Shown here: positions 18,469 through 27,675 of the stretch, in pieces
How positions within the stretch are numbered: the stretch's first letter is position 1
How the letters are laid out: the number at the start of each line of letters is the position of its first letter
Translations under genes and position numbers: made by a program
Notes under the pieces: model-generated
The model's input: only the letters and a program-made list of their open reading frames with translations
Database searches by the model: none
What the model was told of the DNA's origin: nothing
Assembly: GCF_001605725.1 (NCBI RefSeq)
Contig: NZ_CP011530.1
Span: forward strand, 4,588,001-4,652,000
Length of the DNA: 64,000 bases
Source of the DNA: Mycobacteroides immunogenum
GTDB lineage: Bacteria; Actinomycetota; Actinomycetes; Mycobacteriales; Mycobacteriaceae
Direction of reading: 5' to 3'

Positions 18469-19164
18469 CTAGTCGGCGGGCAGCAGAACCGGATCGTCCG
18501 GGTTCAGCTCGATACCGCGCGCCTTGGCAGATGCCGCCAGACCGCCCCATACGTAGACCACCAGCTCGTCGACCAGGGTCTCCTTGCTGATCACCGGCTC
18601 GTCGAACCAGCGCAGTACGGCAATACCGGTGGAAGCCAGCATCGCGTCGATCACGTACTCAATGTGGTCGGCGTTGCCACCACGCGAGCTGAAAACCGAA
18701 CCCACCAGTTGCGCGATGGCGTCGGAGAGCGGGCGCCCACTCTCGATCAGCGATGTCGCATTCGCGTACTGAACGCTCAGCAGAAAACGCACCAGGTTGG
18801 GGCGCTCGTCGACAAGGTCGACGTATCCGGCCATCCCCGTGCGGAAGAGTTCCAGCAAGGACACGGACAGGTCGATGTTCGACACCACCCGCTCAACAAC
18901 CAGCTCTTGTACGCGCATCGCGACCGCGGCGAAGAGCGCTTCCTTGTCGGTGAAGAAGCGGTAGAGCTTGGGCCGCGAGATACCGGCGGACTTGAGAACA
19001 TCATCGATCGACAGATCAGGGCCGAGCTCATCGATCGCGTTCAGAGTGGCTTCGACCAATTCCGCGCGAACTTTCGCGCGATGCTCCCGCCACCGGTCAA
19101 CGCGCGCGTCACCGGTCAGCTCAGGAAGGCCGCGCTCCGGGTACACCTGCGTTGACACGCCCAC
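18469..19164 (-). CDS. TetR-family transcriptional regulator
   Basis: TetR regulator of 231 residues. Seen: an N-terminal helix-turn-helix with DLSIDDVLKSAGISRPKLYR and the typical FFTDKEALF after it, then an all-helical ligand domain. It lies 198 bases upstream of, and on the same strand as, the diiron/monooxygenase 2 operon, with the AGTACTT palindrome in the gap. It is divergent from the second TetR gene at 19458. Likely a local repressor responding to a lipid-like ligand (inference). Confidence 0.9.
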   Translation of the reverse strand: MGVSTQVYPERGLPELTGDARVDRWREHRAKVRAELVEATLNAIDELGPDLSIDDVLKSAGISRPKLYRFFTDKEALFAAVAMRVQELVVERVVSNIDLSVSLLELFRTGMAGYVDLVDERPNLVRFLLSVQYANATSLIESGRPLSDAIAQLVGSVFSSRGGNADHIEYVIDAMLASTGIAVLRWFDEPVISKETLVDELVVYVWGGLAASAKARGIELNPDDPVLLPAD

Positions 19165-19457
19165 ATCGTAGACCGACTATCTGACTCGTTGGCGCGCATA
19201 TCACCAGGTACAGGTGTCGGAAATCCACGAAGCCGCCCGCGGCAGCCCCCCGATGCCTGACCACCAGCAAACAAATACCCAAGATTTCACGATACCGGGC
19301 CCCTCGACACGGGGCGCCTACTGCCCAGCCCCGACCTCACCATATTTACTCGACGCACTGTTCAGCTAATGAAATGGGTTGTGATTGCGCCCGAACGACG
19401 CCGTTGTGAGTTCGTGCTTTTTCCAACATATTTGCCAGCAGTGGTTAATGTGGTCGC
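19165..19457. other. Divergent intergenic region between two TetR genes
   Basis: Gap of 293 bases holding two outward promoters. One GC-rich hairpin is visible, GCCCC (19299-19303) and GGGGC (19311-19315) around seven bases. No small coding frame stands out. Confidence 0.4.
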
Positions 19458-20117
19458 GTGGCCAGCACCGACAGTGGCCGGCGTGGGCCGGGCCGTCCGC
19501 CCAATCCGGAGCGTGCGCGCGAACGTCAGCGGGCACTGACCGAAGCAGCCGCGCTGGAGTTCGCCGAGAAGGGTTATCACAAGGCGAGCATCACCGACAT
19601 CACTCAGCGCGCGGGCGTCGGCCGGGGCACGTTCCACCTGTACTTCGACACCAAACGGGACGCCCTGGACGCCGTGATCGACACCTACTTCCAGAGAACG
19701 GTCGCGGCGGTCAACGACACCAGCGACCTGCTCGGAAACGCCGGCGATTTCGAGCTGCACCTGCGCACGGTATTCACCCGGCTGTTCGACATGCTGGACA
19801 ACAGCCCGGAGATCATGCAGGTCATCCTGCGCGAGGGCCTCCTCGACACCGCGATGACCAAGCGGATGTTCGGCATCCTCGACCTCATCGAAGCCATCAA
19901 CGTCACCATCATCGAACAGGCCGTCATCGACGGCGCCATCACCGCGGCAGTCGATATCCCGTTCCTGGCTCACGCCATCACCGGACTCTCGATGGCGGCC
20001 ACCCTCAAAGCCATCCGGGGTGAATTGGAAGGCGCCGCGCGCGAGGCCTACATCGGCTCATTCATCCAGCTCGTGCGGACGGCGACGACGAGTTCTGCAC
20101 CCAGCGCAAAATCTTGA
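19458..20117 (+). CDS. TetR-family regulator upstream of the mce operon
   Basis: TetR regulator of 219 residues with a basic glycine/proline-rich N-terminus (GRRGPGRPPNPERARERQ), helix-turn-helix ASITDITQRAGVGRGTFHLY and FDTKRDALDAV. Start is GTG. It precedes yrbEA on the same strand with a 336-base gap containing a CTGACT/AGTCAG palindrome. Several mycobacterial mce operons carry a repressor gene at this place (Mce1R and Mce2R are GntR type, Mce3R is TetR type), so control of this mce operon is likely. The C-terminal domain gives no clue to the ligand. Confidence 0.9.
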   Translation: MASTDSGRRGPGRPPNPERARERQRALTEAAALEFAEKGYHKASITDITQRAGVGRGTFHLYFDTKRDALDAVIDTYFQRTVAAVNDTSDLLGNAGDFELHLRTVFTRLFDMLDNSPEIMQVILREGLLDTAMTKRMFGILDLIEAINVTIIEQAVIDGAITAAVDIPFLAHAITGLSMAATLKAIRGELEGAAREAYIGSFIQLVRTATTSSAPSAKS

Positions 20118-20453
20118 CAATTCGCGTCCCAAGATCATCGGCCTCCGCTAGCCTCGGCCCTAGCCAATAATCTGACTACCAAGTCAGTGAATTGCTGAGG
20201 CCAGGGTCGGGGGACCTCCGGCGGCCTCGCTGCGACAAAGCCTCAACCGGGGCGAGATGACGCATGCGTACACGCGTGGCACACAGCTGCTAACCCCAAG
20301 CGTGGCAACACCACGCTTGACACAGGGAATGACCTACACCACACTGGGCCACCATATGTGATACAGGGTACTAGTTATCCACTGTTACGTAATTGGAAAC
20401 ACTGGATCTGTTAACCCATTTCAGCCCCATATTTGACGCCAGAGGAGCCGCTC
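20118..20453 (+). promoter_or_regulatory. mce operon upstream region with two palindromes
   Basis: This 336-base gap has no convincing gene. CTGACTACCAAGTCAG (20172-20187) has perfect six-base arms and is a candidate TetR operator. AAGCGTGG (20298-20305) and CCACGCTT (20311-20318) form a perfect eight-base stem with a five-base loop. TTGACA at 20317-20322 follows directly and could be a -35 box, though no good -10 stands at the right distance. Confidence 0.5.
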
Positions 20454-21428
20454 TTGAGCTCAGCAATGAGTCACGTAGCGGCCGATGCGTGCGCAGAGCC
20501 CGCCGTGGGAGATTGGGCCGGCCTGCCGGATGTTGAATCTGACAGCAAATCCCCGGGAGATGGCACAGCAGATCCGGCGCCGGGAGCCTTCACCCAGCTA
20601 CTCGATCGAGCCCCACGCATGCTCAGGCGCCCCTTCGAGTACACGGCCTCTCAAACCGATTCGATGCTCAAGACGCTGGGCCGTTACGTCGATCTGGTCG
20701 TGCAATCCTTCGCGTTTCTGGTGAGCGATATCGTGCGGCTGCGCCACCCCTGGCAAGACACGGTCATTCAGTCCTGGTTCATCCTGACCGTCACCGTCGT
20801 CCCGGCGATTCTGGTGTCGATTCCATTCGGGGTGATCGTGGCCGTGCAGGCCGGCAGCATCATCTCGCAGGTCGGCGCCTCATCCATTTCCGGAGCCGCC
20901 GGCGGTCTGGGTGTCATTCAGCAGGGAGCACCCATCGTCGCCGCGCTGCTGCTCGGTGGTGCCGCGGGTTCGGCTGTCGCCACCGACCTGGGCGCCAGAA
21001 GCATCCGCGAAGAGGTAGACGCCATGCGCGTGATGGGCGTCAACCCGGTTCAGCGGTTGGTGACACCTCGACTGGCCGCGATCCTTTTCGTATCACCGCT
21101 GCTCTGCATCTTCATCATCTTCGTCGGCATCTTCGCCGGATACCTCGTCAATGTGGGCTTTCAGGGCGGCACCCCAGGCAGCTACCTTTCCTCATTCGCG
21201 GCGTTCGCAAACGTGAATGACGTGACTGTGGCAGTACTCAAGACGTGGCTGTTCGGTGTGGTGGTCATTCTGGTGGCCTGCCAGCGCGGCCTGGAAGCCA
21301 AGGGCGGTGCCCGTGGCGTCGCCGACGCGGTCAATGCCACGGTGGTCATCGGAGTGGTCACTGTCATGGTGCTCAACACCGTCATCACTCAGATCGTCGC
21401 GATGTTCATGCCCTCGAAGGTGGGCTGA
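20454..21428 (+). CDS. yrbEA: YrbEA, MlaE-type permease subunit of Mce transporter
   Basis: Inner-membrane permease of the Mce lipid importer (MlaE superfamily), 324 residues. Seen: a hydrophilic N-terminus of about 60 residues, then a membrane region with the conserved glycine-rich loop GSAVATDLGARSIREEVDAM, which holds the family EExDAL-like motif, and several membrane helices to the C-terminus. The TTG at 20454 is chosen because AGAGGAG stands six bases upstream; the more upstream TTG at 20433 has no such site. Works with YrbEB and an ATPase (MceG type) encoded elsewhere. Confidence 0.93.
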   Translation: MSSAMSHVAADACAEPAVGDWAGLPDVESDSKSPGDGTADPAPGAFTQLLDRAPRMLRRPFEYTASQTDSMLKTLGRYVDLVVQSFAFLVSDIVRLRHPWQDTVIQSWFILTVTVVPAILVSIPFGVIVAVQAGSIISQVGASSISGAAGGLGVIQQGAPIVAALLLGGAAGSAVATDLGARSIREEVDAMRVMGVNPVQRLVTPRLAAILFVSPLLCIFIIFVGIFAGYLVNVGFQGGTPGSYLSSFAAFANVNDVTVAVLKTWLFGVVVILVACQRGLEAKGGARGVADAVNATVVIGVVTVMVLNTVITQIVAMFMPSKVG

Positions 21429-21430
21429 GC

Positions 21431-22309
21431 GTGGCCACATCCCGTCCGTCGCGATACTTCCCCGACGAGCTTCCCGCGGCCGCGCGGTCCATCTGGAACT
21501 TCACCAAGGGAGCCGGTGGTTCCGCCGAATATCTGGGCCACCAAATCACTTTCGTCGGCCTGGTGCTCGCCGCGATACCCCAGACCCTCAAGCGCTACCG
21601 GCGGCAGACCGGGATCCTGCTGGTCGATATGACGTGGGGCAACGGCTCGATCATCGTCGGCGGCGGCGTCATCGGCGTGTTGGTCTTCATGGGCATCGCG
21701 GTCGGGGCTTCCGTTGGCATCGTCGGCTTTTCGACGCTGGACATGGTTGGAATGGGGTCGCTCACCGGATTCATCTCGGCCTACGTGAACACCCGGGAAA
21801 TGGCGCCGATGATCGCCGCCATCGGGTTCGCGGCGCAGGCCGGATGCCGCATGACAGCAGAGATCGGAGCCATGCGGATCTCCGAGGAGATCGACGCACT
21901 GGAAGCCCAAGGCATCCGCTCCATCCCCTTCGTGGTCACCACCCGGGTGATCGCGGGAATCATCATCATCGTTCCGCTGTATGTCCTGACCCTGCTGCTG
22001 GCCTACGGTTCATGCGCCTTCATGGTGTTCTTCGTCCATAACCAGTCACAGGGTGTGTACAAGCACTACTTCGACTCCTTCGTTCACCCGGTGGACGTGC
22101 TCTATTCGGTGATCAAGGCCGTGGTGTTCGTCGTCATCATCATCGCCATCCAGTGCTATCAGGGCTATTACGCGGGCGGCGGGCCCGAGGGCGTAGGGAT
22201 GGCCTCGGGCCGCGCGATCCGGGCCTCGCTGGTGGCGGTCGTGCTCTTCGACATGCTCCTCACGTTGCTCTTCTGGGGCAACAATCCTGGAATTCAGATA
22301 TCGGGGTAA
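21431..22309 (+). CDS. yrbEB: YrbEB, second MlaE-type permease subunit
   Basis: Second permease of the importer, 292 residues from a GTG three bases after the YrbEA stop. Seen: GCRMTAEIGAMRISEEIDAL is the conserved cytoplasmic MlaE motif thought to contact the ATPase. Hydrophobic helices flank it, and the C-terminus ends in a long helix (VAVVLFDMLLTLLFWG). A longer frame reaching into YrbEA is a shadow. It precedes mceA by three bases. Confidence 0.94.
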   Translation: MATSRPSRYFPDELPAAARSIWNFTKGAGGSAEYLGHQITFVGLVLAAIPQTLKRYRRQTGILLVDMTWGNGSIIVGGGVIGVLVFMGIAVGASVGIVGFSTLDMVGMGSLTGFISAYVNTREMAPMIAAIGFAAQAGCRMTAEIGAMRISEEIDALEAQGIRSIPFVVTTRVIAGIIIIVPLYVLTLLLAYGSCAFMVFFVHNQSQGVYKHYFDSFVHPVDVLYSVIKAVVFVVIIIAIQCYQGYYAGGGPEGVGMASGRAIRASLVAVVLFDMLLTLLFWGNNPGIQISG

Positions 22310-22312
22310 CGG

Positions 22313-23359
22313 GTGGCCATCTATAAAGACCCGAGTGGACGGTCCGCGGGACCGGTTGCTCTCAAGCTCCGCGGGGTAGCGCTTGCCGCGGTAGTCGCCG
22401 CCAGCGGCTACTCCCTCTATCAATCCGGAATCGGCAGCTACGGTGAGCCTTTCGAACTTACCCTGATCACCAACACCATCGGTGAAGGCATGGGCCCGGG
22501 CGGTGAGGTCAAGTATCGCGGCTACAACATCGGGCAGGTCAAATCCCTACAGACCACCGGGTACAACAAGCAGCGCATGACGGTGATCCTGGACGGCAGG
22601 CAGGCCAGGGCGCTCACCTCCGATACCAAGGCCCAGTTCACTTCGTCGAACATCTTCGGCACGGCAGCCGTCGAGCTGGTCAGCAGCGGTATCGGTGAGC
22701 CACTGAAATCCGGTGGTGTGCTGGAGATCAGCAGTGACGTCCAGGCAGCATCCATCACCGGGTTCCTCCGCATGGGTCAGCGGCTGGGCGCGATTCTGGA
22801 CACCCCACAATTCAACGCCATCATCGCCACGTTCGAGCGGCACGCCGACCTGACCGGCCCCGTCGTGAAATCTTTCTGGGACCTGTTCGCGATGATCGCC
22901 GATACGCAGAAGGTGCCATTCTCAAAGACTTTGGACGTCATGGCCTCGCTGATCGAGGGCACCAACGATTTCGTCCCGGTCATCGGGTCCACCAACAAAC
23001 TGCTGGACAGCCTCGACTTCATGGTCGGCCCGGGAAACACCGAAAGGGCTTCCGCCGCACTCGGTTCACTGTCAGACCTGCTGAAGTCGGCCGGCGATGG
23101 CCTGCGTGCGAACAACGATTGGCTGGTACCCCTGATCCGGTCGGTTATGGATCTGGCGGTGCCGTACACCTACTTCCTGGGCAGCCTCGCGCCGGCGTAC
23201 GACAGGCTCAACGGGCTGCTGGATCGCACCACCGCCGCCTTCCCCGTAGATAACGGCAAGGTGCGCCTCAATGTTCAGCTGATCATGGACACCGCCCCGG
23301 GCCTGGGTGCGGCACTACCCATGACACCCGACGGCCAAGCCGCTGGAGGGCAACGATGA
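22313..23359 (+). CDS. mceA: MceA, substrate-binding MCE protein
   Basis: MCE-domain protein, 348 residues, one of six that assemble a periplasm-spanning lipid tunnel. Seen: one N-terminal membrane helix (about 19-36), the MCE domain with GEGMGPGGEVKYRGYNIGQV at about 56-75, and a long helical region afterwards. GTG start. The number of this operon among the mce operons of the organism cannot be assigned from sequence inspection. Confidence 0.94.
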   Translation: MAIYKDPSGRSAGPVALKLRGVALAAVVAASGYSLYQSGIGSYGEPFELTLITNTIGEGMGPGGEVKYRGYNIGQVKSLQTTGYNKQRMTVILDGRQARALTSDTKAQFTSSNIFGTAAVELVSSGIGEPLKSGGVLEISSDVQAASITGFLRMGQRLGAILDTPQFNAIIATFERHADLTGPVVKSFWDLFAMIADTQKVPFSKTLDVMASLIEGTNDFVPVIGSTNKLLDSLDFMVGPGNTERASAALGSLSDLLKSAGDGLRANNDWLVPLIRSVMDLAVPYTYFLGSLAPAYDRLNGLLDRTTAAFPVDNGKVRLNVQLIMDTAPGLGAALPMTPDGQAAGGQR

Positions 23360-24369
23360 AACGGATTGCCTTGCTGATGGTCGGCCTGACTGCCGTCCTC
23401 GCGGTCGCGGTGGTGTTGACCCTCATCATCGTGAACGCGTTGCGCACGCCGGTCAACGGCCCGGTGCGGCGCTTCGACGCTCTGTTCACCGACGCCTCGG
23501 GGCTGATCGTTGGCAACGACGTCCGCATCTCCGGTGTTCAGGTGGGCAAGGTCGAAAAGATTCACCTGGACGGCAAGAACGCGCGCGTCACTTTCAACGT
23601 GCTGACCGACCATCCGCTCTATCAGAACACCACCATCGCGATCCGATACCAGTCGCTGGTCGGCCAGCGGTATGTAGAGATCGCCCAAGCTCCGACCCCT
23701 AGCGCTCCCCTGGCGGCCGGTGCCACCATACCGCTCGGGCAGACCATTCCATCATTCGATATTGCCAAGTTGTTCAATGGTTTTCGCCCCATATTCGAGA
23801 CGCTGGACCCTGCGCAGTTCAACAGGCTGACAGAGAACATCCTGCAGCTCATCCAGGGGGATCAACGCGGAATCGGACCGATCTTGCGCGATATCGACGC
23901 GGTTCTCAAACTCTCTGTCGATCGCCAGGCGGCGCTGCAAACCATCGTCACGAATCTCGGTGATATCTCCAAGGATTTGGGCGGCACCTCCGATCAGCTG
24001 TTCTATCTGATCAACGACCTCAACGACGTACTGGCGCCCTTCGAGAAACAAGCCGATGAGTTCAACAGAGCAGGTGCCGATGCGTTGCCGGTACTGCGTA
24101 GATCGGTGAGCATGCTGCGCTACATCGAGAACACGGTCGACGGCGCGCAGCTGCCCTTGTACGACGTCGCGAGCCGAACCACCCCGGGAACACCCACCAT
24201 CATGGCCGGGCTCTCCCTGATTCCCGATCTTGTACAGGGGATGCGCGACGCACTCATCGAGGAGAAGACGGCACCGCCCACCGCCTACGAGTGCAAGAAC
24301 GGCATTGTCAAAATGCCCGGCATCGGCGAGGTGTCCTTCGCTAACCAGGATCTGGTGGTGTGCAAGTGA
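23356..24369 (+). CDS. mceB: MceB, MCE protein
   Basis: 337 residues, start ATG overlapping the mceA stop by four bases (ATGA). Seen: N-terminal membrane helix at about 4-26, MCE core DASGLIVGNDVRISGVQVGK at about 51-70 and TIAIRYQSLVGQRYVEI, then helical repeats and a C-terminal pair of cysteines (YECKNG and the last residues VVCK), common in MceB proteins. Part of the hetero-hexameric Mce tunnel. Confidence 0.94.
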   Translation: MKRIALLMVGLTAVLAVAVVLTLIIVNALRTPVNGPVRRFDALFTDASGLIVGNDVRISGVQVGKVEKIHLDGKNARVTFNVLTDHPLYQNTTIAIRYQSLVGQRYVEIAQAPTPSAPLAAGATIPLGQTIPSFDIAKLFNGFRPIFETLDPAQFNRLTENILQLIQGDQRGIGPILRDIDAVLKLSVDRQAALQTIVTNLGDISKDLGGTSDQLFYLINDLNDVLAPFEKQADEFNRAGADALPVLRRSVSMLRYIENTVDGAQLPLYDVASRTTPGTPTIMAGLSLIPDLVQGMRDALIEEKTAPPTAYECKNGIVKMPGIGEVSFANQDLVVCK

Positions 24370-25388
24370 ACGCCCTCACGCGGATCTTCGCCAGAAACCG
24401 GCCGATACTCGACGAACACGCGGCCGCTCAACGTAATCGCCGCAACGGCCTCATCGGTGTCCTCGTGATCGCCTCGGTGCTCGCCGCCACCGGTGTGGCA
24501 TTCGTCAACACCAGCGGTATGAATACCTACGCGCTGCACCTGCGCGCCTCGGGCGGGTTACGTGCGGGCGACGACGTTCGGATCGCCGGTATTTCGGTGG
24601 GCAAGGTATCGACCGTGCGTATCGATAAATCCTTGGTAGAGGCCACCTTCACCGTCGACCATGCGGTACCGGTCGGGTCTGAGTCCCGTGCCGACATCCG
24701 TATGCTTACCCCGCTGGGCGGCCACTACGTAGCCCTGTACCCGGAAGGTTCCATTCCGCTCGGCAGCACGCCCATCCCGCCCGAGCGCACCACCGTACCC
24801 TTCGAGATCAACGAGTTGTTCCAGAAGTTCACCCCCGTGGTGAAGAAGGTGGATGCCAAGGTAATCCACGACAGTCTGATGGAAGTCGCAAACGCAGTCG
24901 ACAAGTACCCCAACGGTTTACGTGACTTCTTTCAGTCTTCCCAGTCGCTCATCAGCGCATTGGCGCCCACCACCGAGGACTTCCACGCCACCCTGAACTA
25001 CGCCAACGAGTACCTCCGCGCCTTCAAAACAGGCAAGGAGCAACTCGCCAAGATCGTCACCACGATGTCCAAACTCGGTGCCAAATACAGCAAGTCCACC
25101 ACCGATCTGATCGAGGTCTTCGTACTGTTGCGCGATCTCATCCGGCTTTTCGACCGATTCTTCAAGGCCTACGCGCGCGATTACGAACCGATGCTCAACG
25201 GCCTCGACGATATCGTCGACACGCTCACCAAGTACCCCGAGAAACTCGGTAAGGCCGCCGAACAGTGGGGCCAGCTCGTCGGAATCGTCCTACCCATGCT
25301 CAGCGGCAATGGCATCACCATCAATGAGAACGACCGCGTGATACCCGGACAAGACGTCTGCCTACCGCACTTCTTCAGGTTCTGTTGA
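24366..25388 (+). CDS. mceC: MceC, MCE protein
   Basis: 340 residues from a GTG that overlaps the mceB stop as GTGA. Seen: membrane helix around LIGVLVIASVLAATGVAFV, MCE core GGLRAGDDVRIAGISVGKV, and a long coiled region (about 150-300) with many aliphatic heptads. The C-terminus again carries paired cysteines (DVCLPHFFRFC). A GTG two codons earlier would also work. Confidence 0.93.
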   Translation: MNALTRIFARNRPILDEHAAAQRNRRNGLIGVLVIASVLAATGVAFVNTSGMNTYALHLRASGGLRAGDDVRIAGISVGKVSTVRIDKSLVEATFTVDHAVPVGSESRADIRMLTPLGGHYVALYPEGSIPLGSTPIPPERTTVPFEINELFQKFTPVVKKVDAKVIHDSLMEVANAVDKYPNGLRDFFQSSQSLISALAPTTEDFHATLNYANEYLRAFKTGKEQLAKIVTTMSKLGAKYSKSTTDLIEVFVLLRDLIRLFDRFFKAYARDYEPMLNGLDDIVDTLTKYPEKLGKAAEQWGQLVGIVLPMLSGNGITINENDRVIPGQDVCLPHFFRFC

Positions 25389-25396
25389 GGCCCTTG

Positions 25397-26644
25397 ATGA
25401 CACAGCCCGTATTCGTAGACAAGATCCTGACCCGCCTGGCGGGCATGCGCCCGGCCGCACGCGCAGGTCTGGTAACCGCTGCCGCACTGGTGCTGGCCGC
25501 GGTACTCGCCATCGCGGGAATTTTTGGTGCCCGCACAGTCTTTCCCGCCGTGAAGAACATGGTGATGCCGTACCTGGGCAATGCCCATATCCCGTTCCTG
25601 GACAACACCAGGTCCCTCTGCGCGGACTTCCGTGACGGTTCCGGGTTGTACAAGGGCAACAAGGTGCTGTTGCTCGGCGTCGAGATCGGGACGGTGACCG
25701 CGGTAACCAACAAACCTGATCACGTTGAGGTCGATTTCGAGATCCCCAACGATATGGACCTACCCGCCGACGTCGGTGCGGCAAGCTACTCGCAGTCGGT
25801 GATCACCAACCGCAGTATCGAACTGACCAGGTCATGGAGCGAAGGCCCCAAATTCATCGGTAATCAGTGCATCTCGATCGAGAACACCAGAACGCCGGTG
25901 ACCGTCACCGAATCGTTCTCAGCGATCGGTGAACTCGCGGACACCTTGATGCAGGCAGCACCCGGGCAAGATCCCGCGAACTCGCCGGGGGTGCAGGCAC
26001 TCAACAAAACCCTCAAAGGGGCGGCCAGATCGCTCGACGGGGTGGGACCCGGCTTCAAGGAGATGCTGAACAGTCTCACCAAGATGGTGGGTGACCCCTA
26101 CAAAGCCGATGCCGATTACCGCCAGCTCTTCGAGAACAGTGCGATCGTCACCTCCAACTGGTTGCAGTACTGGAACGAATTCGCGGGCGTAGTCGTCTCG
26201 CTGCCCGATACCGCCCGGTTGATCGCGGGTATCTCGGAGAACTTCTCGGTCGGACTCGACTACCTGACAACCATTCTTCCCACGTTGAACGGCATGGTGC
26301 AGCGCGCCGCAGGACGGCTCTACAAGAATGTCTTCGACAAGCTGGTGCCCTGGATACGGGACATCCTCAACGCCTACACACCGCATATCCTCACCTTCTT
26401 CAATACCTTGCCACCGGTGATCAATTGGCTGGCCGACGATATCTATCTACCGAACACAAAGACCCATGGCGTCACCTATATTCCTCCGCGCGTGGCCATT
26501 TCACCCGAGCAAGCCAGTGCCATCTGCCAGAATCTGCGCGACCGCAACACGCCCGGCTCCCAGGCGGCGTGTGCGCCCGGAACCGCCTCGGATCCAGTGA
26601 CACTCGGGCTCACCAACCTGATCATGGGGGCTGCGCTGTCATGA
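25397..26644 (+). CDS. mceD: MceD, MCE protein
   Basis: 415 residues; the ATG at 25397 has GAGG six bases upstream, while a TTG overlapping the mceC stop is an alternative. Seen: N-terminal membrane helix AALVLAAVLAIAGIFGA, then an MCE domain with a short insertion (CADFRDGSGLYKGNKVLLLG), helical bundle, and a proline/threonine-containing C-terminus with cysteines. Typical length for MceD. Confidence 0.92.
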   Translation: MTQPVFVDKILTRLAGMRPAARAGLVTAAALVLAAVLAIAGIFGARTVFPAVKNMVMPYLGNAHIPFLDNTRSLCADFRDGSGLYKGNKVLLLGVEIGTVTAVTNKPDHVEVDFEIPNDMDLPADVGAASYSQSVITNRSIELTRSWSEGPKFIGNQCISIENTRTPVTVTESFSAIGELADTLMQAAPGQDPANSPGVQALNKTLKGAARSLDGVGPGFKEMLNSLTKMVGDPYKADADYRQLFENSAIVTSNWLQYWNEFAGVVVSLPDTARLIAGISENFSVGLDYLTTILPTLNGMVQRAAGRLYKNVFDKLVPWIRDILNAYTPHILTFFNTLPPVINWLADDIYLPNTKTHGVTYIPPRVAISPEQASAICQNLRDRNTPGSQAACAPGTASDPVTLGLTNLIMGAALS

Positions 26645-27675
26645 TTCGACGCGTCCTGATCATCCTCTTTGCCGCGGCATTCGCCGCCGTACCCGCATGC
26701 TCGTCGGAGGCGCTGGACCCCACCAAGATGCCCATGCCCGGGGCCTATATCCCGAAGAACACGTATCGCCTCAAGATCGAATTCTCCAGCGTGCTGAATC
26801 TGCCCGGACGAGCGAAAGTGGACGCGGGCGGCGTGCAGGTCGGCCTGCTCGACCGCGTCGAGCTCAAGGGCACCACACCGGTGGCATACGTCGACGTCGA
26901 CGGCAACGCCACGTTCCCGGAAAACGTCAGGGCCGAGCTCCGGCAGGCCACCGTGCTCGGGGATATCTACATCGCCATGATCTCTCCCAAGGAACCCGCG
27001 CCCGCCCGTCTCAAGGATGGCGACACCATCACCCTGGCCAACACCGTTCCCGCCGCGAATGTGGAAGACCTCATGCGGTCGATGTCCAATCTGATTGGCG
27101 GCGGGAGTCTGAACACCATGCAGACCACCGTCGCAAACATGAACAGTGCCTTCCCTCCACCGGAGGAACTCGATCGAATCCATCGAGCGCTGGCCGGGAT
27201 AATTCACGACCTGTCGACGAATCAGGACACCCTCAACAAGATCCTGACCAACATGCAAAACGTCAGTGAAAGCTTCCGGGCCAACAAGGGTACGTACCTG
27301 AGGCTGCTCAACGAGGGCCCTAGCAAGTTGCCTTCGCTTGCCAAAGTGGTACTGAGCCTGAGTGATTTGATCATCAATGGTGCCGAGTTCGGACGACAGA
27401 TCGCGGAGATCCTGGACTACCCCAACCTTATGCAGATCCTGTCCTACCTCACCCCATTCATTCACAGTGCCTCGACGGCCGACACCACCATCCCCGTGCT
27501 CGGCGACAAGATGGTACGGACCATCCGCGACCGGATCATCCCGTTCTTCAAAGACGGCGGCCCGAAGTACACCGTCACCGACATCGAAACCCCGGACGGC
27601 ACATTGGGCATAAGCCCGGGAGAGCGCGCCGATTCGGCCATCCGAAACATGCAGACGATGGGACTGGTGCGATGA
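26641..27675 (+). CDS. mceE: MceE, MCE-family lipoprotein
   Basis: 344 residues with a lipoprotein signal: MIRRVLIILFAAAFAAV, then the lipobox VPAC with the cysteine at residue 20, so it is lipid-anchored as in other mce operons (LprK class). MCE domain follows (YRLKIEFSS...KVDAGGVQVGLLDRVEL), then helices. The ATG overlaps the mceD stop as ATGA; a longer in-frame extension inside mceD is rejected because it would hide the signal peptide. Confidence 0.94.
   Translation: MIRRVLIILFAAAFAAVPACSSEALDPTKMPMPGAYIPKNTYRLKIEFSSVLNLPGRAKVDAGGVQVGLLDRVELKGTTPVAYVDVDGNATFPENVRAELRQATVLGDIYIAMISPKEPAPARLKDGDTITLANTVPAANVEDLMRSMSNLIGGGSLNTMQTTVANMNSAFPPPEELDRIHRALAGIIHDLSTNQDTLNKILTNMQNVSESFRANKGTYLRLLNEGPSKLPSLAKVVLSLSDLIINGAEFGRQIAEILDYPNLMQILSYLTPFIHSASTADTTIPVLGDKMVRTIRDRIIPFFKDGGPKYTVTDIETPDGTLGISPGERADSAIRNMQTMGLVR

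Noticed and set aside
26425..26640. Long N-terminal extension of MceE
   Set aside because: It overlaps MceD and would place the lipoprotein signal inside the protein.
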